34,928 nucleotides of DNA from Clostridiales bacterium (GCA_015056245.1 SVGQ01000020.1:1-34928); one strand, 5' to 3'. Shown: positions 15,641 through 23,227, counted from the first letter of the stretch. Notes: generated from the sequence alone by a model not told the origin. Numbers and translations: made by a program.

Positions 15641-16558
15641 ATGGCTGATTTGAAACGAATGCTGATGATTATCAATCGTCATGCGGGTAAAAACAAGATC
15701 GTTGGGCGTATGACGGAACTATTGGAGCATTTTTCTCAGCAGGGATATCTGCCTACAGTGCATATGACCCGCCATCCGGGGGATGCCACTGATGCAGCGC
15801 GCCAACTGGGCAGCGAGTATCCATTGGTGGTCTGCTCCGGCGGTGATGGCACACTGAGCGAAGTGGTCGCGGGATTGATGCAGCTTCCCAAGGAAAAACG
15901 CCCGGCAGTTGGGTATATCCCGGCTGGATCCACCAATGATTTTGCCATTACGCTCGGTTTGCCTGCCGATATGAATCGCTGTGCCGCGATCATTACGGAA
16001 GGCCATCAGAAATGGTTGGATGTGGGAACGTTTTGCGGTGGGCGTTCGTTTGTCTATGTGGCTGCATTCGGCACGTTTACCGAAACTTCTTACGCAACCC
16101 CTCAGCGGGATAAGAACCTGCTGGGGCACAATGCCTATATCCTGCACGGCTTGAAGGAATTGACGAATCTGCGTTCCTATGAGATGCATGTGATGATAGA
16201 TGGAACGCTGTATGAAGGAGACTTCCTCTTCGGCATGGTCAGCAACGCAAACAGCGTGGGTGGTCTGCATCATCCCATGGGAGTGGAAGCTGTGCTGGAT
16301 GACGGAATGATGGAGGTACTGCTGATCCGGGCACCGGAAGCTGCAGCGGAATGGCCCCAGCTGTTCACAGAGCTACTGGGAAAGAAAAGCGATGGCCGGT
16401 ATTTGATTACCGGCCGCGCAAAACAAGTAGTATTCGATTGTCAGCAGTCCATTGACTGGGTCCTGGACGGCGAGCATGGCGGAGCGCACAAAAGCGTATC
16501 CATTCAGGCGGAAAAACAGGCGCTTTTGTATGTACTGCCTGTAGAAACATGCAATTAG
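15641..16558 (+). CDS. Diacylglycerol kinase-family lipid kinase (YegS/BmrU-like)
   Basis: A 305-residue soluble enzyme expected to phosphorylate a lipid alcohol such as diacylglycerol, feeding phosphatidic acid back to phospholipid synthesis. The catalytic domain shows the family's CSGGDGTLSEV and PAGSTNDFAITLGLP; a C-terminal beta-rich domain contains VLDGEHG. The ATG at 15641 is used rather than the ATG at 15623 that overlaps the sbcC stop, because AGGAGG (15630-15634) lies between them at the right distance. It sits 17 nt after sbcC and is probably co-transcribed. Its stop codon overlaps that of the converging TetR gene (TTAG/CTAA). The actual lipid substrate is not evident. Confidence 0.9.
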   Translation: MADLKRMLMIINRHAGKNKIVGRMTELLEHFSQQGYLPTVHMTRHPGDATDAARQLGSEYPLVVCSGGDGTLSEVVAGLMQLPKEKRPAVGYIPAGSTNDFAITLGLPADMNRCAAIITEGHQKWLDVGTFCGGRSFVYVAAFGTFTETSYATPQRDKNLLGHNAYILHGLKELTNLRSYEMHVMIDGTLYEGDFLFGMVSNANSVGGLHHPMGVEAVLDDGMMEVLLIRAPEAAAEWPQLFTELLGKKSDGRYLITGRAKQVVFDCQQSIDWVLDGEHGGAHKSVSIQAEKQALLYVLPVETCN

Positions 16559-17142
16559 ACTGGAGGAAGAATCTGCTTGGTTTCTTCACATACCAAGGCG
16601 GAAACCACTGCGCGGTATTCCATGATCAGCAACTCGCTTAATTCATCAGTGGTGAACGAGAGCTGTTCGGTGGCAAGCATGGCTGCCAAACCGTAGGTAT
16701 AAACCCACATGTGCATATGGATCGCCTCGGCCTGCTCCTTGGAAAAACCGCTTTTCTTCACCAGCGTTTCAATCACAAGATCACGGCAATTGAAGGCCTG
16801 CACTTCAGCGGGTTTTTCCATGGGGTGCCGCATGAACACCATATGAAACAGGTGAGGCTCCTTCGTGGCATACAGCAAATAAGCCATACCAAGCGATTTG
16901 AAAGGAGATTCACAGCAGTTCTTGTTTTCCTCGATGAAGTCAGAAAAACGCTGTACCGCCTTCTCCAACACGCGGGCTTTCAGTTGTTCCATGTTTTCAA
17001 ATACCCGGAATATAGGCTGGGTGGAACATCCGATTTCTCCTGCGACCGAACGGGCGTTGATGGCGTCCAATCCTTTCTTGCGCGCCAATTCGTATGCAGC
17101 GGAAATGATATCCTGCTGTTGAAAGCGTACCTTTGGGGGCAT
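16555..17142 (-). CDS. TetR/AcrR-family transcriptional regulator
   Basis: Of 195 residues, the first 50 form the TetR helix-turn-helix (IISAAYELARKKGLDAINARSVAGEIGCSTQPIFRVFENMEQL). The rest is a helical ligand-binding and dimer domain (ATKEPHLFHMVFMRH, HMHMWVYTYGLAAMLA). The WHG/TQ..F type C-terminal region resembles TetR members seen in lactic acid bacteria and Clostridia, ligand unknown. ATG at 17142 with GGAGGG 8 nt upstream. No adjacent gene shares its promoter, so it may act on itself or at a distance. Its 3' end overlaps that of the lipid kinase gene on the opposite strand. Confidence 0.9.
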   Translation of the reverse strand: MPPKVRFQQQDIISAAYELARKKGLDAINARSVAGEIGCSTQPIFRVFENMEQLKARVLEKAVQRFSDFIEENKNCCESPFKSLGMAYLLYATKEPHLFHMVFMRHPMEKPAEVQAFNCRDLVIETLVKKSGFSKEQAEAIHMHMWVYTYGLAAMLATEQLSFTTDELSELLIMEYRAVVSALVCEETKQILPPV

Positions 17143-17182
17143 AGATTTATCCCTCCTATCATATAAGAAAGTCTATGCGCAC

Positions 17183-17210
17183 ATTCTACAGGATTTTATC
17201 GGTTTGTCAA
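17183..17210 (-). promoter_or_regulatory. Strong promoter of the TetR gene
   Basis: On the minus strand a perfect TTGACA (17205-17210) and TAGAAT (17183-17188) are separated by 16 nt. The sequence overlapping and following the -10, around TGCGCA (17175-17180), is partly symmetric and could bind the regulator, but the symmetry is weak. Confidence 0.78.
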
Positions 17211-17276
17211 GAAAATTATATTTTGCGCAATGAATTTTCTTTGTTTTGCTGATTTGGATAGTTATGTGTCTGAACC

Positions 17277-17308
17277 AAAAAAGGACTTCCGGCGAACCGG
17301 AAGTCCTT
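17277..17308 (-). terminator. Terminator of the GGGtGRT operon
   Basis: AAGGACTTCCGG (17281-17292) pairs with CCGGAAGTCCTT (17297-17308) around a CGAA/TTCG tetraloop. On the minus strand it ends in six T. It starts 14 nt after the stop of the GGGtGRT gene. Confidence 0.95.
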
Positions 17309-17322
17309 GTGTTTTGTGAGAA

Positions 17323-18321
17323 TTACTTCTGCACTTCTTCGATGGCAACAGCCACGGCGACGGTAGCGCCAACCATGGGGTTGTTGCCCATGCCGATGAG
17401 GCCCATCATCTCAACGTGAGCAGGCACGGAGGAGGAACCGGCGAACTGAGCGTCAGAGTGCATACGGCCCATGGTATCGGTCATGCCGTAGCTGGCGGGA
17501 CCAGCAGCCATGTTGTCGGGATGCAGGGTACGGCCGGTGCCGCCGCCGGAAGCGACGGAGAAGTACTTCTTGCCGTTCTCAATAGCCCACTTCTTGTAGG
17601 TGCCGGCAACGGGATGCTGGAAGCGGGTGGGGTTGGTGGAGTTACCGGTGATGGAAACGTCCACGTTCTCCATACGCATGATGGCAACGCCCTCGGTGAC
17701 GTCGTCAGCGCCGTAGCAGCGAACCTTGGCCTTTTCGCCATCGGAGTAAGCGGTCTCGTTGACGATCTTCACTTCGCCAGTGTAGTAGTCCATCTTGGTC
17801 TGCACATAGGTGAAACCATTGATGCGGCTGATGATGTAAGCAGCATCCTTGCCCAGACCGTTCAGGATCACGCGCAGGGGCTCCTTACGAACCTTGTTGG
17901 CGGTACGGGCGATACCGATAGCGCCTTCAGCAGCGGCAAAGCTCTCGTGGCCAGCCAGGAAAGCGAAGCACTTGGTTTCGTCACGCAGCAGCATGGCAGC
18001 CAGGTTGCCGTGGCCCAGACCAACAGCGCGCTGGTCAGCAACAGAACCGGGGATGCAGAAAGCCTGCAGACCCACACCGATAGCCTCAGCGGCGTCAGCG
18101 GCGTTCTTGCAGCCCTTCTTGAAAGCGATGGCAGCGCCCAGGGTGTAAGCCCAAACGGCGTTTTCGAAAGCGATGGGCTGAGTGCCGCGAACGATAGCGT
18201 CCACATCCACGCCCTGATCCTTCACGTACTGCGCCATCTGATCCAGATCGGTAAAGCCGTACTCCTTGAGGACGCCTTCGATCTTATTAATTCTTCTATC
18301 GTATCCTTCAAAAGTAGCCAT
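17323..18321 (-). CDS. GGGtGRT-family protein, function unknown
   Basis: The 332 residues contain the near-invariant family motif SGGGTGRT around residues 256-263, followed by LHPDNMAAGPASYG. The protein is soluble, without signal peptide or membrane segment, and rich in Gly and Ala. Other conserved-looking parts are CIPGSVADQRAVGLGHGNLAAMLL and FLAGHESFAAAEGA. The family is known by name only; no reaction is established that I am aware of. AAGAGGTGA precedes the ATG. It follows the scaffold-like gene by 27 nt and ends at a strong terminator, so the two form an operon. Codon use is extremely biased (nearly all Lys AAG, Gly GGC/GGT, Ala GCC/GCT), which points to very high expression. Confidence 0.92.
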   Translation of the reverse strand: MATFEGYDRRINKIEGVLKEYGFTDLDQMAQYVKDQGVDVDAIVRGTQPIAFENAVWAYTLGAAIAFKKGCKNAADAAEAIGVGLQAFCIPGSVADQRAVGLGHGNLAAMLLRDETKCFAFLAGHESFAAAEGAIGIARTANKVRKEPLRVILNGLGKDAAYIISRINGFTYVQTKMDYYTGEVKIVNETAYSDGEKAKVRCYGADDVTEGVAIMRMENVDVSITGNSTNPTRFQHPVAGTYKKWAIENGKKYFSVASGGGTGRTLHPDNMAAGPASYGMTDTMGRMHSDAQFAGSSSVPAHVEMMGLIGMGNNPMVGATVAVAVAIEEVQK

Positions 18322-18348
18322 TTCTACTCACCTCTTATCAAATTCTGG

Positions 18349-19041
18349 TTACTGATGACGCGGGTCGATGAACTCCACAGCCTCGTTGAAGCGGCCGTAG
18401 GAGCCAATGTTCTTCTCGTAAGCTTCCTTGGGATCCATGCCCTTCTTGATGGCATCCATCATCTTGCCCAGATGCACGAACTGGTAGCCGATGACTTCGT
18501 GATCCTTATCCAGACCCAGCTTCAGCACGTAGCCTTCAGCCATTTCCAGATAACGCACGCCCTTCTTCAGGGTGCCGTACATGGTACCGATCTGGCTGCG
18601 CAGGCCCTTGCCCAGGTCTTCCAGACCAGCGCCGATGCTCAGACCGTCTTCGCTGAAGGCGCTCTGGGTGCGGCCGTAAACGATCTGCAGGAACAGCTCG
18701 CGCATGGCGGTGTTGATGGCGTCGCAGACCAAGTCAGTGTTCAGGGCTTCCAGGATGGTCTTGCCGGGCAGAATCTCGGCGGCCATAGCGGCGGAGTGGG
18801 TCATACCGGAGCAGCCCAGGGTTTCCACCAGCGCTTCCTGAATGATACCTTCCTTAACGTTCAGGCTCAGCTTGCAGGCGCCCTGCTGGGGAGCGCACCA
18901 GCCTACACCGTGGGTAAAACCGGAGATGTCCTTGATCTCGCGGCTCTGAACCCACTTGCCCTCTTCAGGGATGGGAGCAGGGCCATGGTTGGGGCCCTTC
19001 TTCACGCATACCATTTCTTCGATTTCTCTGGAATATTGCAT
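18349..19041 (-). CDS. Iron-sulfur cluster assembly scaffold-like protein (NifU N-terminal type)
   Basis: The 230 residues carry a NifU/IscU-like core: QGACKLSLNVKEGIIQEALVETLGCSGMTHSAAMAAEILPGKTILEALNTDLVCDAI, broken here only for description, with Cys49, Cys56, Cys77 and Cys106. The GCSGMTHSAAMAAEILPGKT portion matches the IscU GCGSAIASSS...KGKT region. The first Cys region differs from the usual CGD, so cluster ligands may be arranged differently. About 100 extra C-terminal residues (IVYGRTQSAFSEDGL onward) are not in IscU. The ATG at 19041 has GGAGG about 9 nt upstream. It is first in the operon with the GGGtGRT gene and shares its strong codon bias. Known as a recurring pair in Clostridia; the client protein is unknown, and GGGtGRT is the obvious candidate. 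Confidence 0.85.
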   Translation of the reverse strand: MQYSREIEEMVCVKKGPNHGPAPIPEEGKWVQSREIKDISGFTHGVGWCAPQQGACKLSLNVKEGIIQEALVETLGCSGMTHSAAMAAEILPGKTILEALNTDLVCDAINTAMRELFLQIVYGRTQSAFSEDGLSIGAGLEDLGKGLRSQIGTMYGTLKKGVRYLEMAEGYVLKLGLDKDHEVIGYQFVHLGKMMDAIKKGMDPKEAYEKNIGSYGRFNEAVEFIDPRHQ

Positions 19042-19092
19042 CGATCGTATCCTCCTTGCCAACATAGTTGTGATGTGGGCACATACAATTGT

Positions 19093-19121
19093 AGTATAGC
19101 ACACTTTTGTATTTGTAAAAA
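19093..19121 (-). promoter_or_regulatory. Promoter of the scaffold/GGGtGRT operon
   Basis: On the minus strand TATACT (19093-19098) is a good -10. The -35 is weak (TTTTTA at a 17-nt spacing, or TTTACA at 15). The surrounding 100 bases are AT-rich, which may act as an upstream activating element. Confidence 0.55.
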
Positions 19122-19233
19122 GCATTTTTGCCATACTTGAAAAAATTTTGTTGTTTTTTTGTCAAAGATGGGGTATCTGGGCAGGAACTGGTTGGATTTA
19201 CCCACATAGGTAGCAGGAGGAGTTGCGATCGGA

Positions 19234-20073
19234 TCAGCCCACACCTGCGTCCGTATACCAGATGAGGCAGTTGTGCAGCTCCACGAAATAATTGTACAGG
19301 CCAGACAGATCAATGGTGACAGGCTGATCCTGCGGCAGTATGAAATACTGAGGCTCGGCGTTTCCCATTTCAGCATCCATGTTATAGAGAATCAGCGAAC
19401 CTTCCTCGCCGGGTTTGCGTTGCACGCAGTACTTTCTGCCCGGGCATTCCAGCAGCATGAAGTACCGGGCGCTGGTAATATCGGTTACCTCCAGCACTGT
19501 CTGGAAGCGGGCTACATGGATCATAGCCTGCATGGTCAGGCCTTCTGGCAGGGTGAGACGCATACCATCCGAAAAATAAAAGGAAGCTGAATTGCGACCG
19601 GTCACCACAAATGTGTGCAGTAGGCGTCCATCTGTCGCATAGACACAAACCTCTCCCTGATTCACGCCATCACTGTGAATGGTGTAAATACCAGCTGGAA
19701 AATCGCTGCCGCAGGTATAGTCTCCGGCTTTGTCCAGAAGGAAGCCTTCCGGGGCGGTGGCGTAGTTGCTTTCATAATGAAATTCCATGGTGCCGTCCTC
19801 GGGTTTCTTGAACCATTGCTCGCGGCCAAAGCAATGCATACAGCGCTTCAAGAAAGAATAGGGCTCCCATGCCAGTTCATCTTCTGAAATGGGCTGCATC
19901 AGCGCATGGTATTCGCTGCTCATGGTTTCGCAATCGGGTTTGGCGTGGTAGTATTTGCCGCTGTCGGGGTTGTAGTAGACAATGCTTTCAGACTCTTCTC
20001 CCAGCGCAATGGGGGCACAACATAGCATCACTAGGCAGAAAATCAGACATAGGGCAGAAATCAGTTTTTGCAC
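19234..20073 (-). CDS. Secreted Cys-containing protein, unknown function
   Basis: The 279 residues begin with a signal peptide (hydrophobic LISALCLIFCLVMLCCAPIALG, given in parts: LISALCLIF then CLVMLCC, cleaved near Gly-Glu). A short Cys module follows: VYYNPDSGKYYHAKPDC, then about 35 residues later CMHCFG. It resembles the small Ada-like or surface 'YYHxxxxC...CxxC' metal-binding modules found in exported proteins of Clostridia. The rest is strand-rich (DYTCGSDFPAGIYTI, NSASFYFSDGMRLTLPEGL), like a carbohydrate- or ligand-binding beta domain. GTG at 20073 is chosen: AAAGGAG lies 7 nt upstream and the signal peptide begins directly; longer in-frame starts lack both. It has no obvious operon partner. 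Function unknown. Confidence 0.78.
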   Translation of the reverse strand: MQKLISALCLIFCLVMLCCAPIALGEESESIVYYNPDSGKYYHAKPDCETMSSEYHALMQPISEDELAWEPYSFLKRCMHCFGREQWFKKPEDGTMEFHYESNYATAPEGFLLDKAGDYTCGSDFPAGIYTIHSDGVNQGEVCVYATDGRLLHTFVVTGRNSASFYFSDGMRLTLPEGLTMQAMIHVARFQTVLEVTDITSARYFMLLECPGRKYCVQRKPGEEGSLILYNMDAEMGNAEPQYFILPQDQPVTIDLSGLYNYFVELHNCLIWYTDAGVG

Positions 20074-20164
20074 AGGGATACTCCTTTCAACAGGCGATAT
20101 CAGGGAACACTGAAACAACGTACCATCCTTGGAAAATCGTGCCTTAAGCATGTAACAGTTTTCA

Positions 20165-20193
20165 TTGAACAAACCATTTGCCTGTGGTATACT
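20165..20193 (+). promoter_or_regulatory. Promoter of the NUDIX-XRE-MATE unit
   Basis: TTGAAC (20165-20170) and TATACT (20188-20193) with a 17-nt spacer, about 40 nt before the NUDIX start codon. Confidence 0.7.
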
Positions 20194-20234
20194 GCATAGG
20201 ACTCTTTGCTCCTGATTGAAGAAAGGAACACGCC

Positions 20235-20804
20235 ATGCAAAAGCTGAGAGAACAAATCGCAGCCTACCAGCCTGCCAACGAGCAGGAAGCAGCCGACAAG
20301 CAGTTGATGCTGTCGTTTATGGATCGGAATCCGGATTGTCTCAACCGCAGCAATCTGGCTGCTCATTTCAGCGCATCAGGTTGGATCGTAAACAAAGCCC
20401 GGGATCGGGTGCTGCTTTGCTACCATAAGGTATACGATTCCTGGAGCTGGACCGGCGGGCATGCGGATGGAGAAAGCAATCTGGAAGCTGTTGCCATCCG
20501 GGAGGCTAATGAGGAAACAGGTGTGCATGCCGTCTCTGTCATTCCTGGACAGATTTTCTCGCTGGAATGCCTGTATGTGATGGGGCATGAGAAGCGCGGC
20601 GCTTATGTACCGTGTCATCTGCACTTGAATTTGACATATCTGCTGGAGGCAGACGATGCGGAAACGCTGGTAGCCAATCAGGAAGAAAACGCAGGTGTGC
20701 GCTGGTTTTCCACCGAAGAAGCCCTGACCCGTCCCACTGAACCTTGGATGGTGGAAAGGGTGTATCGGAAATTGATTCAGCGGGTCGAAAACTTGCCGCG
20801 TTAA
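20235..20804 (+). CDS. NUDIX hydrolase
   Basis: A 189-residue hydrolase of nucleoside-diphosphate-linked compounds. The NUDIX box reads GGHADGESNLEAVAIREANEETGV, shown here as GGHADGESNLEA then VAIREANEETGV: the REANEETG metal-binding core is intact, and the spacing before it carries the one-residue shift common in the GGHADG subgroup. The preceding WIVNKARDRVLLCYHKVYDSWSW is typical of the fold. Substrate cannot be told. GAAAGGA precedes the ATG. It leads a unit with an XRE/S24 regulator 30 nt on and a MATE pump, which hints at a shared stress or detoxification theme, an inference from position. Confidence 0.9.
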   Translation: MQKLREQIAAYQPANEQEAADKQLMLSFMDRNPDCLNRSNLAAHFSASGWIVNKARDRVLLCYHKVYDSWSWTGGHADGESNLEAVAIREANEETGVHAVSVIPGQIFSLECLYVMGHEKRGAYVPCHLHLNLTYLLEADDAETLVANQEENAGVRWFSTEEALTRPTEPWMVERVYRKLIQRVENLPR

Positions 20805-20834
20805 TACGATAACGAAAACAAAGGAGAATCCACG

Positions 20835-21563
20835 ATGAGCCGATTGGGAGATTTGCTTCGCACAGAACGACTGGCCCGGAAAATGACATTGAAACAGGTG
20901 GCAAAACTGGGCGGCGTCAGCGAAGGGTATTTGAAGGATGTAGAGGAAGGCAAGAAGATCATAGCCGATGATCAGGCTCGCCGGATCCTGAAAAAAATGG
21001 GCCTGAAAGAACAGACTGAAGCAGGTTTTTCTTTGGATGATATCGCTGCAACTGTGGATCTGCAGACCACCGTTACTGCCACGCCCAAAGTGCAGCCGAA
21101 AAAAGAACGCCATTTGGACAGCGAAACCGTCTACAGTTCCTCGGATGAAAAACAGGTAACCGGCGGTGTCTGGCTGGAGGCGCTTACCAGCGTGCTCAAG
21201 CGCGTGCCGGTCTACAACGCAGTGCTGAAAGAAGTGGGGCACCGCCTGCTGCCCGTTATGGACGGTCGGATTGAAGGCGCAGCGCCTGATAAGGTTTTCT
21301 ATTTTTCTGCCCCTGATGACAGCATGCGCGGCTTTCGCATTCTGCGGGATGATGTATGCCTTGTGGTACCAGCTGCCAGCCCTATCGATGGTGCTGTGAT
21401 GCTGGTGGAACAGAAGGGGCATCGCAGCCTGCGCAAGGTGAAGAAACTGGATGGCGTAACGGTGCTGCTTCAGAATTACGATCGGGAATACAATGCCGAA
21501 ACCTGCGCTATGCTGGATGTGAATTTCCTTGGTCGCGTTGTACGCGTTGAGTTTGATCTGTAA
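20835..21563 (+). CDS. XRE-type regulator with C-terminal S24 (LexA/CI-like) domain
   Basis: The 242 residues start with a Cro/CI-type helix-turn-helix (LLRTERLARKMTLKQVAKLGGVSEGYLKDVEEGKK). A linker of about 70 residues follows, then an S24 domain: the Ser of APDDSMRG and the Lys of RKVKKLDG stand where the LexA Ser-Lys dyad would be, followed by LLQNYDREYNAE and FLGRVVRVEF. A clear Ala-Gly self-cleavage site of LexA type is not seen; EGAAPDK is the nearest. So it may be a cleavable repressor or a ligand-sensing one. ATG at 20835 follows AAAGGAG. It is 36 nt before the MATE pump and is the likely local regulator. No other phage genes are near, so a prophage repressor is unlikely. Confidence 0.85.
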   Translation: MSRLGDLLRTERLARKMTLKQVAKLGGVSEGYLKDVEEGKKIIADDQARRILKKMGLKEQTEAGFSLDDIAATVDLQTTVTATPKVQPKKERHLDSETVYSSSDEKQVTGGVWLEALTSVLKRVPVYNAVLKEVGHRLLPVMDGRIEGAAPDKVFYFSAPDDSMRGFRILRDDVCLVVPAASPIDGAVMLVEQKGHRSLRKVKKLDGVTVLLQNYDREYNAETCAMLDVNFLGRVVRVEFDL

Positions 21564-21599
21564 GATCGATTACAGGCCATTTTGGAGAGGAAAGCAAAA

Positions 21600-22982
21600 A
21601 TGATGAAACCAACGGCCTATGTGCGTGATATGACCCAAGGCTCTGCTTTTCGGCTGATCGTCTCCTTTGCCTTTCCACTATTGGTTGGAAATTTATTTCA
21701 ACAATTCTATAATCTGGTGGACACCATGGTGGTGGGCTACCGCTTGGGAGATCAGGCCATCGCTGCCATTGGCGCGACGGTCTCTCTCTATTCCCTGATC
21801 ATCAATTTTGCCTGTGATTTGAATAACGGCTATGGGATTGTGGTTACCCAACGATTTGGTGCCCATCAACCACGGGAGATGCGTCAGGCTGTAGCTGGTA
21901 TGATGGAGCTGAATACGGCGATCAGTCTTGGCGTAACGGTTTTGTCGCTGGTATTTCTGCGTCCGCTGCTGCACTTTATGAATACGCCAGAAGCGATCGT
22001 GGAGCAATCCTATGCCTATATTTTTGCCATTTGTGCTGGTATTCCTGTAACGATCGCTTACAATATGTTTTCCGCTATTCTCAGGGCTCTGGGCAACAGC
22101 CGCTCACCATTGGGATTCCTCATTTTGTCCAGTGTTCTCAATGTAGTATTGGATCTTTTGTTTGTTTGGGGCTTGGATATGGGAATTGCCGGTGCGGCAG
22201 TTGCCACAGTGATCGCGCAACTCGTTGCAGCCCTCAACAGCGGCCTCTATGTCTGGCGGCATTATCGGGAGTACTTGCCCACGCGGAGCGATTGGCACGT
22301 ATCGGGTAGGATGCTCGTGAGTCTGTTCACCACAGGCTTTGCGTTGGCCCTTACTTCTTGCGTGGTGGAACTTGGCACAGTCATTTTCCAACGGACAACC
22401 AATCTGCTGGGCGAATTACTCATCACGGCGCACTCTGCCTCCCGGCGGATCGTCATCATGATGCTGCAGCCCATTATGACTATGGCTGCAGCCAATATGA
22501 CCTTTGTAGGCCAAAACTATGGCGCTGGAAAAATGGAACGGATCCGTCCTGCCGTCCGTCTGACCATGGTAATGGAGATCATCTGGTGTCTGATCGCCGC
22601 CACTGTGGTGTATCTGTTTGGCGAGCAATTGATTTGCTTCACAACAGGCACTACCAATCGCGAAGTGATCGACAATGCCGTATTCAGTTTGAGGATTCAG
22701 TTTGCCCCCTATCCGGTGCTGGGCGTTCTGTTCTGCTACCGTAATACGCTGCAGGCTATGGGACAAAAGATTGTGCCGGTATTGTCCAGCTGTATAGAAC
22801 TCGCCATGAAACTGATTGCTGCTGGCTGGCTGATTCCCAAACTGGGGTTTCTGGGAGTGTGCATCACCGAACCGGTCACGTGGATTCTGATGGTTGCATT
22901 CCTCGCATCGGCATATGCAATTTATCAGAAGAAATGGTTTCAAGGAACGTATGAACCTCCCCTTGCCGGGGAAGGTTCATAA
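21600..22982 (+). CDS. MATE-family efflux transporter
   Basis: The 460-residue inner-membrane protein has about twelve hydrophobic segments in two similar halves, as in MATE Na+ or H+/drug antiporters. Family traits include FAFPLLVGNLFQQFYNLVDTMVVGYRLGDQAIAAIG, shown in parts as FPLLVGNLFQQFYNLVDTMV and GDQAIAAIG, plus the mid-protein AANMTFVGQNYGAGKMERI. The start at ATG 21600 follows GGAGAGGAAAG; an in-frame TTG at 21582 precedes it. The final codons form an inverted repeat that covers the stop codon. Co-transcribed with the XRE/S24 gene; the exported compound is unknown. Confidence 0.93.
   Translation: MMKPTAYVRDMTQGSAFRLIVSFAFPLLVGNLFQQFYNLVDTMVVGYRLGDQAIAAIGATVSLYSLIINFACDLNNGYGIVVTQRFGAHQPREMRQAVAGMMELNTAISLGVTVLSLVFLRPLLHFMNTPEAIVEQSYAYIFAICAGIPVTIAYNMFSAILRALGNSRSPLGFLILSSVLNVVLDLLFVWGLDMGIAGAAVATVIAQLVAALNSGLYVWRHYREYLPTRSDWHVSGRMLVSLFTTGFALALTSCVVELGTVIFQRTTNLLGELLITAHSASRRIVIMMLQPIMTMAAANMTFVGQNYGAGKMERIRPAVRLTMVMEIIWCLIAATVVYLFGEQLICFTTGTTNREVIDNAVFSLRIQFAPYPVLGVLFCYRNTLQAMGQKIVPVLSSCIELAMKLIAAGWLIPKLGFLGVCITEPVTWILMVAFLASAYAIYQKKWFQGTYEPPLAGEGS
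22951..22980 (+). repeat. Inverted repeat over the end of the MATE gene
   Basis: ATGAACCTCCCC (22951-22962) pairs with GGGGAAGGTTCAT (22968-22980) with one bulged A around a 5-nt loop. No T run follows on either strand, so it is a stable 3' end structure rather than a standard terminator. Confidence 0.55.
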
Positions 22983-23021
22983 GCGATGGTGCTTTGATGG
23001 GACAAAAGAAATAGCAATACG

Positions 23022-23051
23022 AAAAAAGCATGCGAACGAATCGCATGCTTT
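23022..23051 (-). terminator. Terminator of the tRNA-Leu gene
   Basis: AAAGCATGCGA (23025-23035) pairs with TCGCATGCTTT (23041-23051) across a 5-nt loop. On the minus strand a run of six T follows. It begins 2 nt after the encoded CCA end. Confidence 0.9.
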
Positions 23052-23053
23052 AC

Positions 23054-23139
23054 TGGTGCCGAAGGTGGGACTTGAACCCACACGGTATCGCTACCAACGG
23101 ATTTTGAGTCCGTCACGTCTGCCATTCCATCACTTCGGC
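23054..23139 (-). tRNA. tRNA-Leu (anticodon CAA)
   Basis: An 86-nt class II tRNA with CCA encoded. The acceptor arms GCCGAAG and CTTCGGC pair. The anticodon stem ACGGA/TCCGT encloses the loop CTCAAAA, giving anticodon CAA, which reads UUG. A long variable arm (TGGTAGCGATACCG) follows, and the T arm is GTGGGTTCAAGTCCCAC. The long variable arm and D-loop fit leucine. It has its own promoter and terminator. Confidence 0.96.
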
Positions 23140-23150
23140 GGAACATTTTT

Positions 23151-23179
23151 ATTATAGCACGGCTTTGCCCAGTTCGCAA
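23151..23179 (-). promoter_or_regulatory. Promoter of the tRNA-Leu gene
   Basis: On the minus strand TTGCGA (23174-23179) and a perfect TATAAT (23151-23156) have a 17-nt spacer and sit 11 nt before the mature 5' end. Confidence 0.7.
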
Positions 23180-23227
23180 GCATTATTTTTATGATTTACG
23201 GAAGTTTATTGCTGCGTTACATTCTGC

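Noticed and set aside
17171-17188. TetR operator overlapping the TetR gene -10
   Set aside because: Only the central TGCGCA is symmetric and the outer bases do not match, so it is mentioned with the promoter but not called as a site.
17416-19140. 574-codon open frame on the plus strand across the GGGtGRT and scaffold genes
   Set aside because: It is the mirror of two strongly codon-biased genes, whose third-position C/G pattern removes stops on the other strand. Its translation is a low-complexity Gly/Val/Ala/His mix without family motifs or a ribosome site.
20835-21563. Prophage CI repressor
   Set aside because: Neighbours are a NUDIX hydrolase and a MATE pump on one transcript, with no phage genes in the window.
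23054-23139. tRNA-Leu as an integration site for a mobile element
   Set aside because: No integrase, no repeated tRNA 3' end and no foreign-looking genes nearby.
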